In this document: piece by piece, positions 18,649 through 26,472 of the stretch
How positions within the stretch are numbered: position 1 is the stretch's first letter
How the letters are laid out: the number at the start of each line of letters is the position of its first letter
NCBI GenBank assembly: GCA_014193115.1
Contig: BJHQ01000020.1
Coordinates: 1-64,000 of the forward strand
Length of the DNA: 64,000 bases
Reading direction: 5' to 3'
DNA from: Planctomycetota bacterium
GTDB lineage: Bacteria > Planctomycetota > UBA11346
The notes under the pieces: model-generated
Database searches by the model: none
What the model saw: the letters and a program-made list of their open reading frames with translations, nothing else
Told to the model about the DNA's origin: nothing
Position numbers and translations under genes: made by a program

Positions 18649-19929
18649 TCAGCGCCCCAGGTGGGTCGGCAGGACGGGGATGCCGCCGTAACGACCAGCG
18701 AGATACCCTCGCAGAATCGAGTCCTTTTGCTTCGGCCTGTAGTCGGTCAGCGGGATCACTTGGGTCGCCCCGTCTGCGTCCTTCTCCGTCAGATAGATCT
18801 GATCTCGGCGGAGGATCTCCTGATTGAGCTGGGAGACATCGTGGCTGGTCATGATCGCCTGGGCGCCGTGGCGGTTGACCTCGGGATCATGCAGCATCCC
18901 CAGAATGCTGCGCACGAGCAGTGGATGCATGCTGGCGTCGATCTCGTCGATCGCGACGCAGGCTCCCGTCTCCAGCATGATCCGTAGCGAGCCAAGCAGC
19001 GTGAAGAGCCGTACGGTGCCGGCGGACTCGTCTGCCATGAGATCGAAGTCCTCATCGCCGCTGCCATCGGACCGGCGGTGGATGGTCTGGGTGGCGGTGA
19101 CCCGACCAGCTAGCAGGTCCGTTTGCAGCTGCGAACGGATGTCTTCGGGGATCGCTTCGGGCAGCTTGATCTGATCGCTGGACAGCGTGATGACGCGGAT
19201 GTCCTGGATGCCGAGGTCGGCAGCGGCCAGCATCCGCGTGATGAAAGCCTTGGCCTCGGGGTCGTTCTTCGCCAGTTGCGATGTGAACGCCTGCATGCCA
19301 GCCAAGCTACCCGGCTGCTGCGCGGCGAGATCCCAATAGCCGAGCCGTCGCACGAACCACTGATAGACTGCTGATAACTGCGGGTGGTTGAACTGCGCCC
19401 CGACCGATAGGAACAATGCGTTATCCCGCGTCCGCTCCTGCAGGTCCTTCGCCGGCTTGAAGCTGCTCGTTGAGTGCCAGTCGTACCGTTCACCCGTCCA
19501 CTTGCGGGTGAACCAGCGCTGTGGCTGGCCCTTGGGATAGGCCACAAGTTCTTCGTGATGGACTCTCTCCGCACTGATCTGGAGATAGTAGATGTAGCGG
19601 ACGCCATCCTCAATGAATGCGACTTCGAAAGAGGAAGGCTTGGCGCGACTCTCGGCATCAAGGCGATAGGGGACGACTCCCGTCGGTGCGCCGGGCAACA
19701 ACCTGGTTGCCGAGTTCTCAACAATGAAGCGCAGATAGGCGAGCGCTTTGAGGACGTTGCTCTTCCCCGACGCATTCGCGCCGTAGAGGACCGCGCTTGC
19801 CAGCAACCTGCAGGACTCGTCGCCCACGAGATTGCCTGGCAATGAGTGGTCCTTGGGCGCAGGCGTCATCGTCAGCGAAACGCTCTCGCGGATGCTTCGG
19901 AAGTTCCGCACGACGAAATGGACAAGCAT
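18649..19929 (-). CDS. rloA: RloA-like AAA ATPase (AbiL-type defence ATPase)
   Basis: A 426-residue AAA/ATP-binding protein of the SMC/OLD-like class. The start V-H-F-V-V-R-N-F-R-S-I-R-E-S is the usual first strand. Walker A is Y-G-A-N-A-S-G-K-S-N near residue 54, the signature region is in the middle, and C-V-A-I-D-E-I-D-A-S-M-H-P is the Walker B/D-loop. A switch histidine lies in M-T-S-H-D. It is immediately upstream of the broken rloB gene, the order seen in AbiL/RloAB defence loci, where the ATPase is thought to sense infection and RloB to be the effector. The ATG at 19929 places the conserved strand at the N-terminus. The gene itself looks intact. Confidence 0.78.
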   Translation of the reverse strand: MLVHFVVRNFRSIRESVSLTMTPAPKDHSLPGNLVGDESCRLLASAVLYGANASGKSNVLKALAYLRFIVENSATRLLPGAPTGVVPYRLDAESRAKPSSFEVAFIEDGVRYIYYLQISAERVHHEELVAYPKGQPQRWFTRKWTGERYDWHSTSSFKPAKDLQERTRDNALFLSVGAQFNHPQLSAVYQWFVRRLGYWDLAAQQPGSLAGMQAFTSQLAKNDPEAKAFITRMLAAADLGIQDIRVITLSSDQIKLPEAIPEDIRSQLQTDLLAGRVTATQTIHRRSDGSGDEDFDLMADESAGTVRLFTLLGSLRIMLETGACVAIDEIDASMHPLLVRSILGMLHDPEVNRHGAQAIMTSHDVSQLNQEILRRDQIYLTEKDADGATQVIPLTDYRPKQKDSILRGYLAGRYGGIPVLPTHLGR

Positions 19930-20022
19930 AGCGGTAACCTCGTCCTTCATATCTTTGGGAGAAAATTTCTCTCTACAAGCCTCAAGGCCGCGAAAATGAC
20001 TTAAATCGGACGTGGATCAATA

Positions 20023-20334
20023 TTGACCCTGTTGGAGGGTTCAAGAATCGACACAAACCCCCTGAGTTTCAGTTATGACACGGACTTAGCGAAAAAAGAC
20101 CAGGGTGGGGTGCTCATCCAAGTCGCGCCTGGACCGCAGGTTGATGAAGGGGCTTGGCTGAAACTCATCCGCGACCTGCCAGCCTCCAAAGTGGCCCGCC
20201 GACTGGGCATTACCGACCGTCAGGTGCGCCGGATCAGGACCGGCAAGGTCAGCCCGGCCCGGCTACGGGAGCACGCCAAGGTCGATGACCAGCCTCCACG
20301 GCAACGATTGCCGCCCGGGAAGAAGAAGCGGTAG
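20023..20334 (+). CDS. Small HTH protein beside the recombinase remnant
   Basis: A 103-codon frame with a basic C-terminal half. Residues ~45-80 form a helix-turn-helix (W-L-K-L-I-R-D-L-P-A-S-K-V-A-R-R-L-G-I-T followed by D-R-Q-V-R-R-I-R-T-G). The tail is P/K/R-rich. The only start in frame is a TTG at 20023, so it may be weakly translated or itself be a fragment. It lies between the rloA promoter region and the serine recombinase remnant, on the same strand as the latter, and could be a DNA-binding accessory of the element. Confidence 0.42.
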   Translation: MTLLEGSRIDTNPLSFSYDTDLAKKDQGGVLIQVAPGPQVDEGAWLKLIRDLPASKVARRLGITDRQVRRIRTGKVSPARLREHAKVDDQPPRQRLPPGKKKR

Positions 20335-21300
20335 GTCGTCGATTCCGACGTTGCTCCTCTGGTCACTCCGATCTAGTCCATGGTGACCAAGGGCGCGATC
20401 CTCAACGAGATCGCCATCTATCTCACCGAGAAGGGCATTGCTCCGCCCCGGAAGATGGGCTGGCGTCCTGCCGCGGTCCACTCGCTGCTGAGCCAAGAGC
20501 GGCTCGTCGGCTTGCTGGTCGATCGGGTGACCTTCGACGCCTGTCATCAGGCGCTGGAGGCCAGGAGCTGTCCGGCCCGGCCAGTCGGTGGCGTGCGGCT
20601 TGCCTGTCAGGGCCGCAGTGAGCGCGTCTGGCCGCTGGCCAATCTGGCTCGCTGTGCGTTCTGCGGCTCGACGCTCTTCGGGTACTCCTCAAAGGGCCGG
20701 CGTGGCGGGGTTCACCCCTACCTTCGCTGCACCAACAAGACGAAGAAGCTCTGCAAGGCACCGGACCTACCGGCGAAGGCATGGGAGCATGCTGTATGCA
20801 CCGCCTTGGAGATGGTGCTCGTCGATGACGGCCCCTATGCCCGTCGTCTCAACGCGCTCACGATTGAGTTGGAGCGGCGGCCAGGGAACCAGCAGGAAGA
20901 GCTGTCTGCCGTGGCCAAGGAGCGAGATGCCGTTCAGGGTCGCATCCAGCGGCTCATCGACTTGGCCGAGGCCGGCGATGCTCCGGTCGTGGGATCGCTG
21001 ACCGGCTCAAGAGCCTGGAACAGGAGGCTGCGAAGCTCGAACTGAAGATGGCTGAGATCGAGGGCCTGAACTCAGCGTCGCGGATCGACGCCGACACGGT
21101 GGAGACCCTGCTGCATCAGTTGCAGGCCGGTGCCATTGGCTTGAAGGACCGGCCGGTCGAAGATCAGAAGACCGTCCTTCAGGGCCTGATGTCAGGGGTA
21201 ACCATCGGCTTCCAGAAGCCCATCACCGTGTCCCTGTGGATGCCGGATCTGGTAGCCCTGGTAGGGTCCAAAGAGACCCCGGAAGCCAACGCCCCCACGC

Positions 21301-21325
21301 CCGCCGCAGGGGTTTCCTGCGGCGG
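21301..21325 (-). terminator. Hairpin downstream of the tmRNA
   Basis: Arms CCGCCGCAGG and CCTGCGGCGG around a 5-base loop. It lies 27 bases past the tmRNA 3' end on the minus strand, where a terminator is expected, but no T-run follows. Confidence 0.38.
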
Positions 21326-21349
21326 ACCTGGGTTTGTGTGGCGTTCTCA

Positions 21350-21360
21350 AATGGTGGAGG
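21350..21360. repeat. Right att repeat at the tmRNA 3' end
   Basis: AATGGTGGAGG, of which the last nine bases are the encoded CCTCCACCA end of the tmRNA on the minus strand. It is repeated at 15664-15674. Confidence 0.45.
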
Positions 21361-21715
21361 CGCCGGGAGTCGAACCCGGGTCCGGGAAAATTCGTACGAT
21401 GCTTCTACGCGCGTAGGCGGTCGTTTGATCTCATCCGTGATGGCGGCGGCCGCCAACCTTCACCACAGACCAGCCCGGTGGGTCTCGCCAGGGGTAGTCG
21501 GACAGCTCCCCAAGCCAGCCAATGCGTTGAGAGGTGCATCGGGGCATTGGCGGCCCTTTGCACCGCCTCACCTACTGATGGTTAAATCAGGCTGCGAGGG
21601 CGTACTCGACGTGATCGTCGGCACTTGTGTTTTTTGCGGATTTTTTACGTGGCCTCCCGCACCACGGCGCGCGGCTGGTCGCCGGTGTTCACCCGTCGAA
21701 AGCCTATTCGCCCCC
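21352..21715 (-). ncRNA. ssrA: Transfer-messenger RNA, tag ADDHVEYALAA
   Basis: A tmRNA that rescues stalled ribosomes. The 5' end GGGGGCG (21715-21709) pairs with CGCCTCC before the encoded ACCA end (21352). The 3' T-arm contains the standard GGGTTCGACTCCC sequence, and the 5' half has the conserved T-T-C-G-A-C-G-G-G run. The tag frame runs from 21622 to 21587: A-D-D-H-V-E-Y-A-L-A-A followed by TGA, ending in the usual A-L-A-A degradation signal. The length is 364 nt, close to the typical size. A genomic island borders its 3' end and keeps it intact. Confidence 0.93.
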
Positions 21716-22001
21716 CGATTGTCAAGAATGGATACGATAGCGGGCAGGGGGGATTTGAGAAGCGCTCGGAAGTGGACGCGGAGGGACGCTGCTGGTTTGC
21801 GCTGCTTCGGCGTTCTAGACAAGGCCTGGCTGCCTGCCGGTTGCGATCGGCCAGACGCTGCCAGGTGATGGATTTCCCCGGCAATCCGCCTTCCATCGTG
21901 GTTGCTTCGCCGGATGCCGAGTGTCCACCCTGGCCGGCGGCATCAGTCGCTTGCACCGATGCTGATTGCGAAGCATCGTCTGTTGCCCTCGGAATCTCCC
22001 T

Positions 22002-23621
22002 ATGCGCCTCCATCTCCTCCCCGTCCTCGCAGTGAGCGCCCTCGCCGCCGGCGACGCCATTCCCGCGCCGCAGACCCTGCCGGATCCCAACCTTTTTCTG
22101 GTGGCGGTGGTGCCTGACCTGAAGGCGACCTTCGGGCGGGTCGAGCAGGCTGTGCAGGCGATCCAGCCTGGCGTACTGCCGCCTGGTCTGATGGCGATGC
22201 AGGCAGGAGGTACCTTTGGCGATCCGGGACTGAACAAGCTGGCGCCAAGACCAGTGGTGATCGCGGTCGGTCCAGGTGCGCCGCTGCCGACCATCGTCGG
22301 GATAGTGCCAAGCACCGATACCAAGGCGTATGTCGCGGCCGCTACGGGCCTGGGCCTGATGGCTGAAGCCGTCGGTGATCTGGTGCTGGTCGGGCAATTG
22401 CCCACGGCTATCGATCTCGGCAAGGCCTTGGCCAAGGATTACGCTGCGCTGACCGGGCCGGCGGTGGCAGCCAAAGCCGATATCCGGCTGATCATCGCAC
22501 CGAGCAAGGTGGTGAGCACCTATGGTCCGATGCTCCAGGGCTTCATCCAGATGGCCGCTGCGCAAACGGCTGGCGATCCCAAGGCCGCCCAGGGCATGGC
22601 GATGGCCCAGATGGTCTGGCCGGTCCTCACCGGTGTGGCCAAGGATTTCGCTGCGAAGCAAATCGATCTGTTCCTGAAAGGCGATGTCCTGCAGATCGAG
22701 AGCAGCGCAGCCGCAGCGCCTGGATCGATCCTGGCCTCGATGCTGGTCGCACCGCCGGCCGGATTGACCCGGCCCCCGATCCCGGGCAACGGCTGCATCG
22801 CCATGGGCTTCAACTTCAACGCCTCGGCCGTGGTCGGCGGCATCGCCGAATATGCCGTGAAATTCAAAGCCGATCCCCAGGCAGGTCCGTTGTTCAGCGA
22901 CGAAGTGATCGCCCTGATCCGCTCCGCTGCCGGCGTCTATTCGGGGACCGGGAGTGGCGCAGTTGGCGGCACCGACAGCCTGGAAACAAGCAATATCCTC
23001 GGCATCACCGATGCGGCAAAGGCCAGAGCTCTGGCCAAGCAAGGGCTTGCGTTGCTCGGCGCTGGGAAAGTAGGGGAGATGTACAGGGACCTGGGAATTT
23101 CGGTGGTCTTGAAGGAAAACGTCAGGTCCACCGGCGGTCAGCAGATTGATCGCACGGAGGTGACCATCGATGAAGCCAAGGCCCAGCCCGGGGCGAAGGA
23201 AATGATCCAGAACATCGAATTCGCGTTCACCAAAACCCAGGGACTGAGCAGCAATGTACCTGCCAATGTCGATGCACTCGTTGCCGGCAAGGTCCTTGGT
23301 AAGCCGCTCGCAGCCCAGGCGGCGTTCCCTGGATTCGACGGCTTTGTAGATTGCGACCTGATCAGTTACCTCCGCCTGACCATGTCGATCCAAGCCAAAG
23401 CCCAACCGATGATCAAGCCGCTGGCCGATGCCCTGGCCGCAGCCCAGCCGGCGCCGCCCATCTTGTTTGCTTTCAAACTGGCAGACGGAAAGATCCAGGC
23501 GAAAGCCCAACTTCCGTTAAAAGCGATCGGAAACATCGGCCTGGCGTTTGCCGCTGGAAACCCGGGCGGACGCCCAGGTGGCGCCCGTCCCCGACCAGTC
23601 GCAGATCAGAACGCGTATTGA
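22002..23621 (+). CDS. Secreted hypothetical protein
   Basis: A 539-residue exported protein. The signal peptide L-H-L-L-P-V-L-A-V-S-A-L-A-A-G-D ends near residue 17. The rest is rich in A, G and P, with repeated short strand-helix units. The general look (F-L-V-A-V-V-P-D-L, later V-V-I-A-V-G-P) resembles DUF3352-like secreted proteins of planctomycetes, but I cannot name a family. There are no cysteine pairs, no enzymatic motif and no membrane anchor. The tail is G/R/P-rich. The ATG at 22002 puts the signal peptide at the start; the frame is open upstream to 21966. It stands alone, on the opposite strand to its neighbours. Confidence 0.6.
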   Translation: MRLHLLPVLAVSALAAGDAIPAPQTLPDPNLFLVAVVPDLKATFGRVEQAVQAIQPGVLPPGLMAMQAGGTFGDPGLNKLAPRPVVIAVGPGAPLPTIVGIVPSTDTKAYVAAATGLGLMAEAVGDLVLVGQLPTAIDLGKALAKDYAALTGPAVAAKADIRLIIAPSKVVSTYGPMLQGFIQMAAAQTAGDPKAAQGMAMAQMVWPVLTGVAKDFAAKQIDLFLKGDVLQIESSAAAAPGSILASMLVAPPAGLTRPPIPGNGCIAMGFNFNASAVVGGIAEYAVKFKADPQAGPLFSDEVIALIRSAAGVYSGTGSGAVGGTDSLETSNILGITDAAKARALAKQGLALLGAGKVGEMYRDLGISVVLKENVRSTGGQQIDRTEVTIDEAKAQPGAKEMIQNIEFAFTKTQGLSSNVPANVDALVAGKVLGKPLAAQAAFPGFDGFVDCDLISYLRLTMSIQAKAQPMIKPLADALAAAQPAPPILFAFKLADGKIQAKAQLPLKAIGNIGLAFAAGNPGGRPGGARPRPVADQNAY

Positions 23622-23734
23622 GCGCTCAGCCCCTCCCTTGATTCCCTTGGTCGGCATTCGACCAGGATTGGGAGGGGGTCTGATCGGCCAGGGATGGACT
23701 GCCGATCAGCGATTTCTTGCTTCTGGAGCCATCC

Positions 23735-23774
23735 ATCCTTTCGGGACCTGCTCGATCCTTTCGGGACCTGCTCG
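23735..23774. repeat. Two tandem copies of a 20-bp unit
   Basis: ATCCTTTCGGGACCTGCTCG occurs twice without a spacer, between two unrelated genes. It looks like a recent slippage duplication; no function is evident. Confidence 0.6.
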
Positions 23775-23798
23775 GTCCACGAATCTCGGATGGGACGC

Positions 23799-24902
23799 TC
23801 ACGCATGTACGCCTCCGATCGACGGCGGCGCTTGGAATTCCGGTAGTGCTCCTGGATCACAGGTCTCCAGACCACGCGCTGCGGCCACCAGCGCGGCCGC
23901 CGCACGTGCTCGCCCGATCATGTCATCCCAACCGTGGGGAGAGGCCAATGCCTCTTCGCGCGTTGCCTTGTCCGGCAGGTGCACTTGCATGTCATGCACC
24001 ACCTTTCCGAGCAATTCGGGCGGATGTCCAGTACTGAGAACGGACTGGGCTGCTCCGAGACCGAGCAGTCGCGTGCGTAGCTTGGCGTAGGCGAAGCGCG
24101 CCTCCTGCAGGTGAAGGGCCTCGTCGATGCCGATCGCCGGAAAATGCTTCCGCACCCAGTCGCGAGCCTCGGCCGGGGTGCGGCGGGGCGCTGGTGGAGA
24201 GAGCCGTTCAGAAAAATGCTCACTCAACCAGGATTGGAAATCGCCGACCTTGCGGCGCTGCTTGTCTCGGCTGCGGTTTTCGTGGTTGGTGGCCTCGGGC
24301 ATGAACATCCAAGGCCCGGCCAGCGGACTCGACAAGACGAAGCGCCAGAGCGTGTCATAGGTATCGAACCAGGGCAGCTCGGCTGGGTAGCCGAGGGCCG
24401 TGAGCACCGTGGAGGGATCCGCGGTCAGGTGAACATCGGCGGCCCACGGGACATCGCGCTCGGCGCGGTAGCGCAGGCCATCCATGCCGAAGACGAGTCC
24501 CTGCCAGGCTGCGACGCGGCCGATCAGCATCCCAAAATCTCCGCCGGCGTAGAAGAAGCGGGTGGCCGGCGCCTCGGCTGTGGCGCAGCAGATGAAGTCA
24601 ACCTGGACGATGCGCCCGCGGTCCCACGGCACCGGGACGGGCACGGAAAGGACTTTGTCGTTGCGGCTGATGGCGGCGACATGGGCGCCGATCATGCCTG
24701 CGAAGCGCTCCACCGTCGGGGCGTTGGATTCGCAGATCAGATCGATGTCGCCATGGTCCTGCTTCTCTGCGACCCATGGCACGAGGTAGAGCGGCCGAGC
24801 ATCGACCAGCTGCCAGTTGCGGTGCAGGTGATGGACCAGAGCGACGACCTCGGCCGAGGTCAGTCGGATCGGATGCAGGTGCTTCAACGCATTTCCGCCC
24901 AT
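23799..24902 (-). CDS. Phage-type nucleotidyltransferase-like protein
   Basis: A 367-residue protein with the start M-G-G-N-A-L-K, a feature I associate with a phage family of predicted nucleotidyltransferases. The metal-binding motif H-G-D-I-D-L-I-C near residue 50 supports the fold. A second acidic residue is expected in Q-V-D-F-I near residue 98. F-F-Y-A-G-G-D-F-G-M-L-I-G (about 116-128) is another typical piece. The C-terminal third is helical. The substrate is unknown; tRNA ends or nucleotides are possible because a tRNA cluster lies directly upstream on the same strand, as in large phage genomes. The start at 24902 follows GGAG. It could be a prophage remnant. Confidence 0.6.
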   Translation of the reverse strand: MGGNALKHLHPIRLTSAEVVALVHHLHRNWQLVDARPLYLVPWVAEKQDHGDIDLICESNAPTVERFAGMIGAHVAAISRNDKVLSVPVPVPWDRGRIVQVDFICCATAEAPATRFFYAGGDFGMLIGRVAAWQGLVFGMDGLRYRAERDVPWAADVHLTADPSTVLTALGYPAELPWFDTYDTLWRFVLSSPLAGPWMFMPEATNHENRSRDKQRRKVGDFQSWLSEHFSERLSPPAPRRTPAEARDWVRKHFPAIGIDEALHLQEARFAYAKLRTRLLGLGAAQSVLSTGHPPELLGKVVHDMQVHLPDKATREEALASPHGWDDMIGRARAAAALVAAARGLETCDPGALPEFQAPPSIGGVHA

Positions 24903-25167
24903 GGGTCACACTCCGTGATGGTTTTGTGGTCAACCGCCAGACCGAATGAGTCAGCGGCATCAAGGCCAGAGCACCCCAACGACCCGTGGCGGGTCTGGGA
25001 GGCGAACGGCTGCGTCGCCGCCGAATGGGACAGAATATAGGTCTCGGACCGCTGTCGCCAGGTGCGCAGGTCCCGGCCGACATTCGAGTCTGGTCGCGCC
25101 GTCCGCGTCGCCCAAACCGGAGAGCTGCGCGTGGAGGTCATCTCCTGCATGGACAACGACGATGTGG

Positions 25168-25238
25168 CCTCGAGGGATGGATTCGAACCATCGTCGCCGG
25201 TTCCGTAGACCGGCATCCTTCCGCTAGACGACCTCGAG
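25168..25238 (-). tRNA. tRNA-Arg(ACG)
   Basis: A 71-nt cloverleaf. The acceptor CTCGAGG/CCTCGAG is perfect, the anticodon arm is CCGGT-CTACGGA-ACCGG (anticodon ACG) and the T-arm is GATGG-TTCGAAT-CCATC. The discriminator is G, followed by an encoded CCA. Reads CGN arginine codons after A34 deamination. First of the minus-strand cluster from the left. Confidence 0.88.
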
Positions 25239-25327
25239 AACTGGACCGGGCAGAGAAGATCGGACCGCTTTCCCGCGCCGGCAGGCGCAGGCGGCGCTGG
25301 ATCGTCGCCATGGGATGTGCGTGGAAG

Positions 25328-25399
25328 CACGGACGACAGGAATCGAACCTGTCTGTACTGGTTTTGGAAACCAGCGCCTGCCCAGCCGGCCCCATCCGT
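25328..25399 (-). tRNA. tRNA-Trp(CCA)
   Basis: A 72-nt cloverleaf. Acceptor ACGGATG/CGTCCGT, anticodon arm CTGGT-TTCCAAA-ACCAG (anticodon CCA), T-arm ACAGG-TTCGATT-CCTGT, discriminator G. The 3' CCA is not encoded. The D-stem is only three pairs. Confidence 0.88.
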
Positions 25400-25807
25400 A
25401 GGAAAACGACCTGCTCCGGCATCACCCCCATGGGGTCCATGCCCTCCTCGGGTCATGGTGCCGGCTGCTGGCAATTACCGTCGCAGGTCGAGACGGTGCA
25501 GATGGTGGAGAGCGCAGTTTTGCGCAAAAAACGAGGAAAAATGAGGTCTGGTACACCAGGATGGGGAGCCCAGCCGGATGTGCACGATACGACACCCGCC
25601 GTTCGGAGGCGACGCAGCTACCGCAATGATGGCGCGGATCTCCATGGTGAATCGCTCAGCGTTTTCCGGGATCGCTGTTGTCGTCTCACAGTCCAACGCT
25701 TCGCAATGTGCTTGCCCTCCTGGCGGTCCGGCCCCACGCCACGCCGACCGCCTCTGGCGCCCACCTGCGCCCCTTGCCCGACGGCATGCCTGGATGCCTC
25801 TCTTTGG
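25400..25807. other. Spacer within the tRNA cluster, no gene seen
   Basis: About 400 bp with no supported protein frame and no T-loop signature on either strand. A short hairpin GCGCA-GTTT-TGCGC followed by A's sits near 25519-25540. The long spacers between single tRNAs are unusual for a bacterial tRNA operon and more like a phage-type array. Confidence 0.4.
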
Positions 25808-25884
25808 ACACGCACGGTGGAGTCGAACCACCTGGCTCTGCGTTTGCTGCGCAGTGCTCGCCCGGCGAGCTGACCGCATGCGTG
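25808..25884 (-). tRNA. tRNA-Cys(GCA)-like gene with non-canonical features
   Basis: A 77-nt tRNA-like sequence. The acceptor CACGCAT/GTGCGTG, the T-arm GGTGG-TTCGACT-CCACC, the discriminator T and an encoded CCA are good. The anticodon arm CTGCG-CAGCAAA-CGCAG would read GCA, but position 33 is A instead of the near-universal U. The D region is 21 nt, with an extra GGTCA between acceptor and the GCTC/GAGC stem. It is either a divergent mobile-element tRNA or a decayed one. Confidence 0.5.
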
Positions 25885-25901
25885 AGGTGACCAGTCAAAA
25901 A

Positions 25902-25976
25902 TCGCGGCGGCCGGAGTCGAACCGGCATCGGACGGCTTATGAAGCCGCGCTGGGAACCATTCCAGTCCACGCCGCA
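25902..25976 (-). tRNA. tRNA-Met(CAT)
   Basis: A 75-nt cloverleaf. Acceptor TGCGGCG/CGCCGCG with a T-G first pair, anticodon arm GCGGC-TTCATAA-GCCGT (anticodon CAT) and T-arm GCCGG-TTCGACT-CCGGC, discriminator A, no encoded CCA. The D-stem is shifted (CTGG/CCAG, four bases after the acceptor instead of two). It lacks the GGG/CCC anticodon-stem pairs of initiators. Elongator Met is most likely; a lysidine-modified Ile tRNA is the alternative. Confidence 0.68.
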
Positions 25977-26283
25977 GTGCTGGTTGAATCACAACGAATT
26001 GAACACGATCGCTGTTCATGCAGCTCACCTGCCGCGAGGAACCTCCTGAAGGCTGTCGGGGCGAAGGCCCGCAGCTGAGGGTGATGGAGGGCGTGACGCT
26101 ACCTGAACCAACCACCATTTGCGAATTCTCTAGGAAAAAACGACCATGGGTCGCTCCTGGGGAAGTGATGGCCTGCAAAAAATAAAATTGCCGGTCGGTG
26201 TCCCCGACGGCCCGGAGTGCCAGTCCTTGCGGACTCCCGGGCTTGAGGCTTCAGGACGCGGTGCGTCCCTGCGGCAACGATGG
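25977..26283. other. Spacer within the tRNA cluster, no gene seen
   Basis: Roughly 300 bp without a credible protein frame. Near 26208-26240 an imperfect inverted repeat (GCCCGGAGT ... ACTCCCGGGC) could form a hairpin. No tRNA signature is found. Confidence 0.4.
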
Positions 26284-26367
26284 TGGACCCCGGCGGGTTC
26301 GAACCGCCGACCTCCCCGTTTGCTCAATACGGGCAAACGTGGCGCTCTTCCGATGAGCTAGGAGTCC
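26284..26367 (-). tRNA. tRNA with an enlarged anticodon arm, identity uncertain
   Basis: Both ends are excellent: acceptor GGACTCC/GGGGTCC, D-arm GCTC-ATCGGAA-GAGC and T-arm GGCGG-TTCGAAC-CCGCC, with discriminator A and an encoded CCA (26281-26283). The part between D-arm and T-arm is 12 nt too long. One fold is a 7-bp CGTTTGC/GCAAACG stem with a 9-nt loop. Another is CCCGT/ACGGG with a 9-nt loop whose centre reads GAG (Leu). No standard 5-bp stem with a 7-nt loop forms. It may carry an insertion or be one of the non-standard tRNAs found in arrays. Confidence 0.55.
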
Positions 26368-26442
26368 AGAAACGCCGCCACCGTGGAGTGGCGACGGTTG
26401 GGTGCTACGGCTCTGGCGTTGTGAAAGGTGGCGAAAAGCGAA

Positions 26443-26472
26443 GAACCCCGGCCTGAGATCAGGCCGGGGTTC
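26443..26472 (-). terminator. Rho-independent terminator within the tRNA cluster
   Basis: 14-base arms GAACCCCGGCCTGA and TCAGGCCGGGGTTC with a two-base centre, followed on the minus strand by a T-rich stretch (TTCGCTTTTC). It would end transcripts coming from the tRNA-Phe and tRNA-Asn-type genes to the right. Confidence 0.65.

Larger units (their letters stand above)
15664..21360. mobile_element. Decaying genomic island inserted at the 3' end of ssrA
   Basis: The region between two copies of AATGGTGGAGG (15664-15674 and 21350-21360, same orientation) carries accessory genes: Nmad3, Nmad2, a gene fragment, a broken rloB, rloA, a small HTH protein and a serine recombinase remnant. The right copy is the end of the tmRNA gene, a classic integration site. 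The recombinase lies directly against that end. Several members are frameshifted or truncated, so the element is probably immobile. The 11-bp repeat is short; the boundaries are therefore an inference from repeat plus gene content. Confidence 0.5.
20380..21416 (+). pseudogene. Large serine recombinase remnant, 5' truncated and frameshifted
   Basis: The frame from 20380 carries the end of the recombinase domain (E-I-A-x-Y-L-T-E-K-G-I-A-P-P and L-L-S-Q-E-R-L-V-G-L-L-V) and the zinc-ribbon (C-A-F-C-G-S-T-L-F-G-Y, later R-C-T-N-K near residue 120). The coiled-coil region follows. Near 20985-21000 the reading frame breaks and continues from the next frame as A-D-R-L-K-S-L-E-Q-E to a stop inside the tmRNA gene. 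The N-terminal resolvase domain with its catalytic serine is absent, and stops precede the fragment. Full-length relatives have about 450-600 residues. It abuts the tmRNA 3' end and presumably integrated the island before it decayed. Confidence 0.7.

Noticed and set aside
20380-21416. Functional large serine recombinase
   Set aside because: The catalytic N-terminal domain is absent and there is a frameshift near 20990.
21716-21760. TTGACA box as the tmRNA promoter
   Set aside because: The TTGACA lies too close to the 5' end of the RNA for a -10 box to fit before the start.
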